5,576 bases of DNA from Pseudomonas sp. UBA4194 (GCF_002379585.1 NZ_DFUE01000064.1:14068-19643); one strand, 5' to 3'. Positions 1-5,545 are shown, counted from the stretch's first letter. Notes: generated by a model from the sequence alone, not told the origin. Numbers and translations are program-made.

Positions 1-25
1 TGAGGGGACCATCCACCCCAATCAT
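1..25 (-). CDS. Possible 5' end of the gene downstream of the pdxA-like gene (partial)
   Basis: On the minus strand the stop of the pdxA-like gene overlaps an ATG by one base (TGATG, ATG at 25-23). The open frame runs off the window edge and reads MIGVDGPL. A purine-rich AGGGGG lies just before it inside the end of the pdxA-like gene, so translational coupling is plausible. Another in-frame-independent ATG at 12-10 is an alternative start. Eight residues are too few to name a product. In known acid-sugar loci a DUF1537 kinase or an aldolase often accompanies PdxA2, but nothing visible here shows which gene this is. Confidence 0.35.
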
Positions 26-1038
26 CACCCCCTACGCGAACCCCCCATCCGACACGCAATCTCGAACGCCTGCCGCATTGCCCCCAGGTTCGCCTTGCCC
101 TGCCCGGCGATATCGAAGGCCGTACCATGCGCGGGCGTGGTAATCGGGATCGGCAGCCCACCCTGTACCGTGACGCCACGGGAAAAGCCCATCAACTTGA
201 TCGCGATCTGCCCCTGGTCGTGGTACATGGTCACCACGGCATCGAAGGCCTTGGCATCGCCCTGTACCTTGAGAAAGATGGTATCGGCCGGGTACGGCCC
301 GTCCGCACCGATGCCCAGGCCTTTGGCCTGCTCGATGGCCGGGCCGATGATGTCCAGCTCCTCGCGACCGAAGCTGCCGTTGTCGCCATTGTGCGGGTTC
401 AGGCCACACACGCCGATGCGCGGCGTGGCCAAACCGCTGCGCTTGAGTTCATTGTCGATCAGCTGGATGGCCTCGAGCACCCGCTCCTGGGTGATCATCT
501 TCGGCACTTCGGCCAGCGCCACGTGGGAGGTGGCGCGGGACGTCCAAAGGTTGTCGAGCACGTTGAACTCGCAGAACGGCCCGTTGAAATCCAGGTACTC
601 GGCGAACCAGTGCAACTCGTCGCTGTGAGCCATGCCGGCCATGTGCAGGGACGTCTTGTTCAAGGGCCCGAAGATGATCGCGTCGGTATCGCCGGCGGCG
701 GTCAGGCGCAAGGCCTGTTCCAGGGTATCGAGGCTGTAGCGGCCGCCAATGACGCTGGCCTGGCTGCGAGGAAACTCGCCCTGCGCCTGACCACGAAAGT
801 TGTAGAACAGCGGCATGGAGCCGCTGAAGTCGAGGTGGTCCAGGCTGTCGATCGGCTGATAGGCGAACTCGGTACCGGCAATGCTCATGCCACGCTTGAG
901 TTCGGCTTCGTCGGCGATCAACACGAAGCGGGCCTTGCTGTTGACGTCCGGCTCACTCAACAGGCGCGCGATCAATTCAGGGCCGATACCGGCCGGGTCG
1001 CCCAGTACCATGGCAATACGGGGAAGGGATTGACTCAT
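25..1038 (-). CDS. pdxA2: PdxA-family NAD-dependent dehydrogenase (PdxA2/TphB-like, probably catabolic)
   Basis: The 337-residue product is full length for the PdxA family, cytosolic metal- and NAD-dependent dehydrogenases that oxidise and decarboxylate phosphorylated hydroxy-acids. Visible family marks are the N-terminal GDPAGIGPE (13-21), GPLNK (124-128), GLNPHNGD (212-219), MYHDQG (271-276) and HGTAFDIAGQGKAN (304-317). By comparison with E. coli PdxA the metal ligands are probably His138, His172 and His273. I chose the ATG at 1038 because GAGGAG lies 6 nt upstream; a GTG at 1074 and ATG at 1071 are in frame but lack a clear ribosome site. It is transcribed away from a tctCBA transporter operon. 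Housekeeping pdxA normally sits with surA/ksgA/apaH, absent here, so a catabolic role is more likely: D-threonate/D-erythronate 4-phosphate oxidation (PdxA2) or dihydrodiol dehydrogenation (TphB). The family call is firm; the substrate is inferred only. Confidence 0.9.
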   Translation of the reverse strand: MSQSLPRIAMVLGDPAGIGPELIARLLSEPDVNSKARFVLIADEAELKRGMSIAGTEFAYQPIDSLDHLDFSGSMPLFYNFRGQAQGEFPRSQASVIGGRYSLDTLEQALRLTAAGDTDAIIFGPLNKTSLHMAGMAHSDELHWFAEYLDFNGPFCEFNVLDNLWTSRATSHVALAEVPKMITQERVLEAIQLIDNELKRSGLATPRIGVCGLNPHNGDNGSFGREELDIIGPAIEQAKGLGIGADGPYPADTIFLKVQGDAKAFDAVVTMYHDQGQIAIKLMGFSRGVTVQGGLPIPITTPAHGTAFDIAGQGKANLGAMRQAFEIACRMGGSRRG

Positions 1039-1044
1039 GGGCTG

Positions 1045-1050
1045 CTCCTC
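1045..1050 (-). promoter_or_regulatory. Ribosome binding site deciding the pdxA-like start
   Basis: On the minus strand GAGGAG lies 6 nt before the ATG at 1038. It supports the shorter start over in-frame GTG/ATG codons 11-12 codons upstream, which have no comparable site. Confidence 0.8.
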
Positions 1051-1072
1051 ATTGTTGTTGTAGGGGTTCATC

Positions 1073-1097
1073 ACGGCATGCCTTCGTTACGGCATGC
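1073..1097. repeat. 9-bp direct repeat forming a hairpin in the pdxA-like leader
   Basis: ACGGCATGC occurs at 1073-1081 and again at 1089-1097, a 16-bp period. Because the core is self-complementary, GCATGCC (1076-1082) and GGCATGC (1091-1097) also form a perfect 7-bp stem with an 8-nt loop. It lies in the probable untranslated leader of the pdxA-like gene, about 25 bases before its ribosome binding site. No T-run follows, so it is not an intrinsic terminator. A protein-binding site or leader RNA hairpin are both possible. Confidence 0.5.
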
Positions 1098-1119
1098 TGC
1101 GCGCAACCCAGCTGCCATC

Positions 1120-1151
1120 ACTATAACCACCCTTCAGCGATAACCGTCTAA
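1120..1151 (-). promoter_or_regulatory. Candidate promoter of the pdxA-like gene
   Basis: On the minus strand TATAGT (1125-1120) matches five of six bases of a sigma-70 -10 box. No good -35 lies at the usual distance; TTAGAC at 1151-1146 is weak and 20 bp away. This suits an activator-dependent promoter. The -10 overlaps one CTATAACC motif, and another half-site (CGATAACC, 1138-1145) falls around the -35 zone. The transcript would start near 1112, giving a leader of about 75 nt. This is a reading of motifs only. Confidence 0.3.
1121..1145 (+). promoter_or_regulatory. Two extra operator half-sites (ATAACC) near the pdxA-like promoter
   Basis: ATAACC occurs at 1123-1128 (as CTATAACC) and 1140-1145 (as CGATAACC), 17 bp apart. 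The same two 8-mers make up the halves of the dyad at 1199-1213: CTATAACC at 1197-1204, and CGATAACC on the opposite strand at 1215-1208. Neither copy here has a matching inverted arm, so they are at most half-sites. Recurrence of both 8-mers in one intergenic region suggests recognition by the same regulator. Confidence 0.35.
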
Positions 1152-1171
1152 TCAAACCTGCTCATACACCT

Positions 1172-1186
1172 ATCACCTCTGGCTAT
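1172..1186. promoter_or_regulatory. LysR-type operator, upstream dyad (imperfect)
   Basis: ATCACC-TCT-GGCTAT matches the perfect dyad at 1199-1213 at 10 of 12 arm positions with the same 3-nt spacer. It contains the T-N11-A pattern (T1173, A1185) typical of LysR-family boxes. Its centre is 27 bp upstream of the other dyad. It partly overlaps a perfect 11-bp palindrome, CTATCAGATAG, at 1183-1193. The likely binder is the LysR protein encoded at 4604-5545. Confidence 0.45.
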
Positions 1187-1198
1187 CAGATAGGCGCT

Positions 1199-1213
1199 AT
1201 AACCCAAGGTTAT
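1199..1213. promoter_or_regulatory. LysR-type operator, promoter-proximal dyad (perfect)
   Basis: ATAACC-CAA-GGTTAT is a perfect 6-bp inverted repeat with a 3-nt spacer and contains a T-N11-A LysR box (T1200 to A1212). It overlaps the expected -35 position of the candidate tctC promoter, where LysR-type activators commonly place their activation site. Flanking GGCG (1193-1196) and CGCC (1214-1217) extend the symmetry with a 2-nt offset. Assignment to the nearby LysR protein is inferred from proximity. Confidence 0.5.
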
Positions 1214-1228
1214 CGCCGTATGTAATAT
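1200..1228 (+). promoter_or_regulatory. Candidate promoter of the tctCBA operon
   Basis: TAATAT (1223-1228) is a plausible -10 box, preceded directly by TG. Seventeen bp upstream the -35 position (TAACCC, 1200-1205) is far from TTGACA and is covered by the dyad at 1199-1213. A weak -35 overlapped by a LysR box is the usual layout of an activator-dependent promoter. Transcription would begin near 1235, leaving a leader of about 68 nt before tctC. Confidence 0.4.
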
Positions 1229-1292
1229 TTTGACTAGACGCGAATCACCCCCTGTCCGCACACTCGGCTCACCTGATAACAAACACAATAAC

Positions 1293-1297
1293 GAGGT
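1293..1297 (+). promoter_or_regulatory. Ribosome binding site of tctC
   Basis: GAGGT lies 5 nt before the ATG at 1303 and fixes the start at a signal-peptide-bearing frame. Confidence 0.7.
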
Positions 1298-1302
1298 CCA
1301 CC

Positions 1303-2313
1303 ATGCCTACCGTACTCGGTCGACATTTCGCGCCCCTGCTCGCCGCCTGTTCGTTGCTGGCCGCGACATCCTTTCCCGCCCTCGCCGCCTGGCAGCCCGA
1401 CAAGAACGTCGAGATCGTCGTGGCCGGTGGCCCCGGTGGCGGTACCGACCAGTTGGGCCGCCTGATCCAGTCCATCATCACCCAGCACAAGTTGCTCGAT
1501 GTCAGCACCGTGGTCATGAACAAAGGTGGCGGCAACGGCGCCGAAGCGTTCCTGGACATGAAGCTGACCAAGGGCGAGGCCGATCGCCTGGTGATCGGCA
1601 CCAACAACGTCTACCTGCTGCCGTTGGTGGCCAAGCTGGGCTATCAATGGAGCGACCTGACCCCGGTCGCCGCTGTGGCCGAGGATGACTTCATCCTGTG
1701 GACCTACAAGGATGCCCCCTGGAAAGACGCCAAGGCGTACTACGAAGCGGTCAAGGCCGAGCCGACCCAGATGCGCATGGGCGGCAGCCAGTCCAAGGAC
1801 GTCGACCAGACCCTGACCCTGCTGCTCAATCAGACCACCGGCAACAAGCTCACCTACATTCCGTTCAAGAGCGGCAGTGAAGCGGCGATTCAACTGGCCG
1901 GCAAGCACATCACCTCCAACGTCAACAATCCCAGCGAAAGCCTCAGCAACTGGCGCGGCAACCAGGTGCAGCCGCTGTGCGTGTTCAGTCAGGAGCGCAT
2001 GGCCTATGCCGAAAAAGTCACCGACACCCAGAGCTGGGCCGACATTCCCACGTGTCACGAACAAGGCCTGGGCGTGGACCAATACCGCTTTCCACGCACC
2101 GTGTTCATGCCCGGTGGCGTGACCGACGAGCAGCGCGCGTTCTACGTGGAGCTGTTGCGCAAGGTCACCCAGGCGCCGGAGTTCAAGGCCTACGTCGCGC
2201 GCAATGCACTGGTGCCGACCTTCCTCGAGGGCCAGGGCCTGGTGGACTACATCCAGAAGGACACCGCCCGGGTCACCCCGGTGTTCGCCCAAGCCGGCTG
2301 GTTGCGCCAGTAA
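1303..2313 (+). CDS. tctC: TTT-family periplasmic substrate-binding protein (TctC/Bug family)
   Basis: The 336-residue product is a periplasmic binding protein of the Bug/TctC family, which captures a carboxylate ligand and delivers it to the TctAB permease. Residues 1-28 or 29 form a Sec signal peptide (Arg7/His8, hydrophobic 10-24, then ALA-A with cleavage before A29 or W30). The family's ligand loop follows as GGPGGGTDQLGR (42-53), then NKGGGNGAEAF, a conserved first-lobe segment, and the second-lobe FMPGGVTDEQ. The length is usual. The mature protein has only two cysteines, C226 and C251, which could form a disulfide. It is first in the operon, 78 nt ahead of tctB, with a GC-rich hairpin between them that may keep its mRNA more abundant. 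Ligand identity cannot be read from sequence; TTT binding proteins are known for citrate, aromatic acids such as terephthalate, and other carboxylates. Confidence 0.93.
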   Translation: MPTVLGRHFAPLLAACSLLAATSFPALAAWQPDKNVEIVVAGGPGGGTDQLGRLIQSIITQHKLLDVSTVVMNKGGGNGAEAFLDMKLTKGEADRLVIGTNNVYLLPLVAKLGYQWSDLTPVAAVAEDDFILWTYKDAPWKDAKAYYEAVKAEPTQMRMGGSQSKDVDQTLTLLLNQTTGNKLTYIPFKSGSEAAIQLAGKHITSNVNNPSESLSNWRGNQVQPLCVFSQERMAYAEKVTDTQSWADIPTCHEQGLGVDQYRFPRTVFMPGGVTDEQRAFYVELLRKVTQAPEFKAYVARNALVPTFLEGQGLVDYIQKDTARVTPVFAQAGWLRQ

Positions 2314-2324
2314 CCGCCCGCCAA

Positions 2325-2344
2325 GGACGCCGACCGCGGCGTCC
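2325..2344 (+). repeat. Intercistronic GC-rich hairpin between tctC and tctB
   Basis: GGACGCCG (2325-2332) and CGGCGTCC (2337-2344) form a perfect 8-bp stem with a 4-nt loop (ACCG), 11 nt after the tctC stop. There is no T-run, so it is not a classical terminator. The likely role is to protect the 3' end of tctC mRNA, giving more binding protein than membrane subunits, as known for other transporter operons. This role is inferred. Confidence 0.6.
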
Positions 2345-2378
2345 CCTTCAGGTGCGCGTCGTTTGCCGCGCCCCGCTC

Positions 2379-2385
2379 AGGAGGT
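2379..2385 (+). promoter_or_regulatory. Consensus ribosome binding site of tctB
   Basis: AGGAGGT is complementary to the 16S rRNA tail and lies 6 nt before the ATG at 2392. It is the strongest ribosome site in the window. Confidence 0.85.
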
Positions 2386-2391
2386 AGACAC

Positions 2392-2919
2392 ATGTCCCAT
2401 TCCACACCTGCATTGGTGAGCACGCGCTGGGTCGAACTGGGCCTGGCGATCTTCACTGCCACGGTTGGCACCGTGGTGATGGTCGGCAGCCACGCCAGTG
2501 GCATCGGCTGGGGTGACGCCGGCCCGGAGCCGGGCTATTTTCCCTTTTACATCGGCCTGCTGTTGACCGGCGCCAGCCTGGCCAATCTGGTACTGACCCT
2601 GGTGCACTGGCGCGCCTTGACTCAAGCCTTCGTCAGCCGCACGGCCTTCGCCCAGGTGCTGAAGGTATTCATCCCCATCGTGCTGTTCGTGGCCAGCATG
2701 CCGTTCATAGGTCTGTACCTGGCGTCGGTGCTGTTCATCGGCTGGTTCATGTGGCGCGATCGTCAGCGCGATACGCCCTACGGTTGGTGGACCATCCTGG
2801 CGGTGGCCGGCGGCGCGGCGCTGTTCAGCTACCTGGTGTTCGCCCTGTGGTTCAAGGTTCCGCTGGATGCTGGCCCCCTGGGCGATCTGGCCCATTTCGT
2901 GTCGAGGGCGATGAAATGA
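2392..2919 (+). CDS. tctB: TTT-family small membrane subunit TctB
   Basis: The 175-residue inner-membrane protein has the size and pattern of TctB, the poorly conserved small permease subunit needed for TTT transport. About four hydrophobic segments are visible (roughly 13-33, 50-71, 91-119 and 133-153). Two TctB hallmarks are present: GPEPGYFPFYIG (44-55) at the start of the second segment, and the C-terminal FKVPLDAGPLG (154-164). A charged loop RDRQRD (122-127) separates the last segments. Its stop overlaps the tctA start in an ATGA, so the two permease subunits are probably translationally coupled in equal amounts. It works as a complex with TctA and receives ligand from TctC. Confidence 0.9.
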   Translation: MSHSTPALVSTRWVELGLAIFTATVGTVVMVGSHASGIGWGDAGPEPGYFPFYIGLLLTGASLANLVLTLVHWRALTQAFVSRTAFAQVLKVFIPIVLFVASMPFIGLYLASVLFIGWFMWRDRQRDTPYGWWTILAVAGGAALFSYLVFALWFKVPLDAGPLGDLAHFVSRAMK

Positions 2920-4439
2920 GTGAATTCGATTCCTTGATGCAGGGCATGAACCTGATCCTCACCCCTGGCCACATCGGCCTGATGGTGGTGGGTGTACTGC
3001 TGGGCATTCTGGTGGGGGTATTGCCGGGCCTGGGTGCTCCGAACGGGGTCGCCCTGCTGCTGCCGCTGACCTTCACCATGTCGCCGGTCTCGGCCATCAT
3101 CCTGCTGTCGTGCATGTACTGGGGGGCGCTGTTCGGCGGCTCGATCACCTCGATCCTGTTCAACATACCCGGCGAGCCCTCATCGGTGGCGACCACCTTC
3201 GACGGCTATCCCATGGCCCGCCAGGGCAAGGCCGGCGAAGCGCTGACCGCCGCCTTCAGCTCGGCATTGCTGGGCGCGCTGGTGGGCGTGTTGCTGCTGA
3301 CCTTCCTGTCCACCCGCATCGCCGAATTCGCCATGCGCTTCAGCTCGCCGGAGTTTTTCGCGGTGTACCTGTTGGCGTTCTGCACCTTCATCGGCATGAG
3401 CAAGAACCCGCCGCTGAAAACCATTGTGGCGATGATGATCGGCTTTGCCATGGCGGCTGTCGGCATGGATACCGTATCCGGTGACCTGCGCCTGACCTTC
3501 GATCAACCGTGGCTGCTGTCAGGCATGAGTTTCGAAGTGGCGGTGATTGGCCTGTTCGGTATCGGCGAGATTCTCTGCACCGTCGAGGAAGGCCTGGTAT
3601 TTCGCGGCGAGCATGCGCGAATCACGCCGAAGGTGATCTGGCAGACCTGGAAGAAAATGCCGCGCTACTGTCTGACCTGGTTGCGCAGCACCCTGGTGGG
3701 GTGCTGGATGGGCATTACCCCCGGCGGGCCAACGGCGGCGTCGTTCATGAGCTACAGCCTGGCCCGGCGCTTCTCGAAAAATCGCGACAACTTCGGCAAA
3801 GGTGAAATCGAAGGGGTGATCGCGCCAGAAACCGCTGACCACTCGGCGGGCACCAGTGCCCTGCTGCCGATGCTGACCCTGGGGATACCGGGTTCGGCCA
3901 CCGCGGCGGTGATGCTCGGCGGCCTGATGATCTGGGGCCTGCACCCAGGGCCGACCCTGTTTACCGAGCAGCATGATTTTGTCTGGGGCCTGATTGCCAG
4001 CATGTATCTGGGCAACGTGGTGAGCCTGATCGTGGTACTGGCGACGGTGCCGCTGTTCGCCGCGATCCTGCGCATCCCGTTTTCGATCATCGCGCCGATC
4101 ATCGTGATGGTCTGTGCGATCGGCGCGTACTCGGTGCACAACTCGATGTTCGATGTGGGCATGATGCTGGTGTTTGGTGCCCTGGGTTACCTGTTCAAGA
4201 AACTGGGCTACCCCATTGCGCCGCTGGTGCTGGCGGCGGTACTGGGCGACAAGGCCGAGGACGCCTTCCGTCAGTCGATGCTGTTCTCGGGCGGCGAGCT
4301 GGGGATCTTCTGGTCCAACCCCCTGGTGGGTGGGCTGACCACGGCGGCGCTGCTCATGCTGTTCTGGCCTCTGATCGCGCGCGGCATCAAAGCCCTGTTC
4401 GGATTGCGCGGCCGGCGCGTGGAACGCGCGGTGGAGTGA
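2916..4439 (+). CDS. tctA: TTT-family large membrane subunit TctA
   Basis: The 507-residue polytopic inner-membrane protein is full length for TctA, the transport subunit that imports carboxylates with a cation gradient. Its two related halves each carry family motifs. The N-half has LPGLGAPNG (36-44), FGGSITSILFNIPGEPSS (73-90) and DGYPMA (96-101). The C-half has GITPGGPT (266-273), EGVIAPETADHS (299-310) and LGIPGSATA (322-330). NIPGEP and GIPGSA are matching halves of the internal pseudo-repeat. Around a dozen hydrophobic segments are visible. I chose the ATG at 2916 because it overlaps the tctB stop by 4 bp, has GAGGG 7 nt upstream and gives the family's usual N-terminus; an in-frame ATG at 2751 would add 55 non-homologous residues read inside tctB. 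It is the last gene of the tctCBA operon. Confidence 0.95.
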   Translation: MSEFDSLMQGMNLILTPGHIGLMVVGVLLGILVGVLPGLGAPNGVALLLPLTFTMSPVSAIILLSCMYWGALFGGSITSILFNIPGEPSSVATTFDGYPMARQGKAGEALTAAFSSALLGALVGVLLLTFLSTRIAEFAMRFSSPEFFAVYLLAFCTFIGMSKNPPLKTIVAMMIGFAMAAVGMDTVSGDLRLTFDQPWLLSGMSFEVAVIGLFGIGEILCTVEEGLVFRGEHARITPKVIWQTWKKMPRYCLTWLRSTLVGCWMGITPGGPTAASFMSYSLARRFSKNRDNFGKGEIEGVIAPETADHSAGTSALLPMLTLGIPGSATAAVMLGGLMIWGLHPGPTLFTEQHDFVWGLIASMYLGNVVSLIVVLATVPLFAAILRIPFSIIAPIIVMVCAIGAYSVHNSMFDVGMMLVFGALGYLFKKLGYPIAPLVLAAVLGDKAEDAFRQSMLFSGGELGIFWSNPLVGGLTTAALLMLFWPLIARGIKALFGLRGRRVERAVE

Positions 4440-4455
4440 GATCGGCGGCGCCCCC

Positions 4456-4512
4456 TTCGCGGCTGCACGCCGCTCCTACACCCCCCCTGTAGGAGCGGCG
4501 TCCAGCCGCGAA
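4456..4512. repeat. Inverted REP pair (REPIN-like element)
   Basis: Two 25-nt arms, 4456-4480 and 4488-4512, are inverted copies matching at 24 of 25 positions around a 7-C loop (4481-4487). Each arm holds its own hairpin (GCGGC...GCCGC, 4459-4473 and 4495-4509) next to the GTAG tetranucleotide (4489-4492; CTAC at 4476-4479). This is the layout of Pseudomonas REP doublets (REPINs), mobilised by RAYT (TnpA-REP) transposases encoded elsewhere. It sits 17 nt after the tctA stop, a usual location for such extragenic elements. It may also stabilise the 3' end of tctA mRNA. Confidence 0.85.
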
Positions 4513-4554
4513 AACGCCCACAAAGGCGCCGCACAACCAATTGATGTACCCTTC

Positions 4555-4582
4555 GGCAAGCCCTGCGCGGCTTGCCTTTTTT
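4555..4582 (+). terminator. Rho-independent terminator after tctA / upstream of the LysR gene
   Basis: GGCAAGCC (4555-4562) and GGCTTGCC (4569-4576) form a perfect 8-bp stem with a 6-nt loop, followed directly by six Ts (4577-4582). It acts in the plus direction only, since no T-run lies on the other side. It would end tctCBA transcripts. It also lies only 21 nt before the ATG of the LysR gene, so it could act as an attenuator for any transcript entering that gene from upstream. Confidence 0.85.
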
Positions 4583-4603
4583 CATTCCTGCCGAGCCTTT
4601 CCC

Positions 4604-5545
4604 ATGTCGCGAATCCCGGAAGCCAGCCTGATCCACAGCCGCCTGCGCCTGCGGCAACTGCGCCTGATGCTGACCCTCAAGGAGTTCGGCTCGCTGCGCC
4701 GCGCCGCCGACGAGATCGGCATGACCCAACCTGCCGCCACCAAGATGCTCCACGAAGCGGAAAGCCTGCTAGGTGTCGAACTCTTCGAGCGTCTCCCCCG
4801 CGGCATGCGCGCCACGCCCTTCGGCGAAACCGTCATCTACTACGCGCGCATGGTGTTCGCCGAACTCAGCGGCATGCGCGAGGAACTGGTTGCCCTGGAA
4901 TCCGGCAACCTGGGCCGCGTCACCGTCGGCGCCATCCCGGCGCTGGCCTCGGGCCTGCTCACACGCACCATCGCCACCCTCAAGCAGAGCCATCCACGGC
5001 TGTCCATGAGCATTCAGGTCGACACCAGCGATGTACTCGTGCAAGCCCTGCTGCAGGACCAACTGGAAGTGGTGCTGGGCCGCATCCCTACCGGCATGCG
5101 CGCCGAAGACCTGCTGTTCGACAGCCTGGGCGAAGAAGAACTGTGCGTGATCGTCGGCGCGCAGAACCCCATCGCCGCCGCTGGCAGTTTGACCTGGGAA
5201 GAATTGCAGAGCATGACCTGGGTACTGCAGCAACACCCCAGCCCCATGCGCGCCATCGTCAATCAGGCGTTCCACGATGCCCGCGTCGACATCCCCAACA
5301 GCGTGGTGGAAACGACCTCGATCATGACCTTGCTGTCGCTGCTGCAACAGACCGACATGATCGGTGTAACCCCAACTTCAGTGGTCGAGGACTACCCCGG
5401 CAAGCACCTGCTGGCCGTGCTGCCAGTGGCGTTCGAACCGCGACTGCCGCCGTTTGGGTTGATTACCCGGCGGCACCGGATCAAGTCGTCGGCGATGCAG
5501 GCGTTTATCAATGGGGTGAAGGAGCAGCATGGGGTGAGGCGGTAG
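4604..5545 (+). CDS. LysR-type transcriptional regulator (GbpR/PcaQ-like)
   Basis: The 313-residue product has the full LysR architecture. An N-terminal winged helix-turn-helix spans about 14-73, with RRAADEIGMTQPAATKMLHE (32-51) as the DNA-binding core and LFERLPRGMRATPFG (60-74) as the wing. A linker helix follows, then a periplasmic-binding-protein-like effector domain from about 104 to 305. Overall it resembles the GbpR/PcaQ group of catabolism regulators. I chose the ATG at 4604 because an in-frame ATG at 4541 lies upstream of the terminator and would add 21 unrelated residues. The ribosome site is weak (GAG at 4593-4595). The gene follows tctA rather than being divergent from its target. 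It is the likely binder of the T-N11-A dyads at 1172-1213 and would sense the imported compound or a metabolite; target and ligand are inferred. Confidence 0.92.
   Translation: MSRIPEASLIHSRLRLRQLRLMLTLKEFGSLRRAADEIGMTQPAATKMLHEAESLLGVELFERLPRGMRATPFGETVIYYARMVFAELSGMREELVALESGNLGRVTVGAIPALASGLLTRTIATLKQSHPRLSMSIQVDTSDVLVQALLQDQLEVVLGRIPTGMRAEDLLFDSLGEEELCVIVGAQNPIAAAGSLTWEELQSMTWVLQQHPSPMRAIVNQAFHDARVDIPNSVVETTSIMTLLSLLQQTDMIGVTPTSVVEDYPGKHLLAVLPVAFEPRLPPFGLITRRHRIKSSAMQAFINGVKEQHGVRR

Noticed and set aside
25..1038. Housekeeping vitamin B6 pdxA
   Set aside because: Its neighbours are a transporter operon and a regulator, with none of the usual surA/ksgA/apaH context; sequence family alone cannot fully exclude the role.
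127..1143. Long plus-strand open frame opposite the pdxA-like gene
   Set aside because: It is antisense to a clearly conserved gene, has low-complexity residues typical of reverse-frame GC-rich DNA, and matches no family I recognise.
1230..1235. TTGACT as a -35 box for tctC
   Set aside because: No acceptable -10 lies 16-18 bp downstream; the TAATAT at 1223 with the overlapping dyad is a better promoter.
1336..1350. Lipobox-like LAAC (residues 13-16) in the TctC signal peptide
   Set aside because: The hydrophobic stretch continues past the cysteine and ends at a normal ALA-A signal peptidase I site; Bug proteins are usually soluble periplasmic.
1234..2292. 352-codon minus-strand open frame opposite tctC
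   Set aside because: It is a codon-bias shadow of tctC; the plus strand carries the signal peptide and Bug-family motifs.
2751..2915. Upstream start extending TctA by 55 residues
   Set aside because: The extension is tctB read out of frame; the ATGA overlap start has a ribosome site and gives the family N-terminus.
3519..4139. Minus-strand open frame opposite tctA
   Set aside because: It is rich in His/Arg/Gln with no family pattern and lies wholly within the conserved tctA frame.
4541..4603. Upstream start extending the LysR protein by 21 residues
   Set aside because: The extension would be translated through the terminator hairpin and lacks a ribosome site; the protein from 4604 has the usual LysR length.
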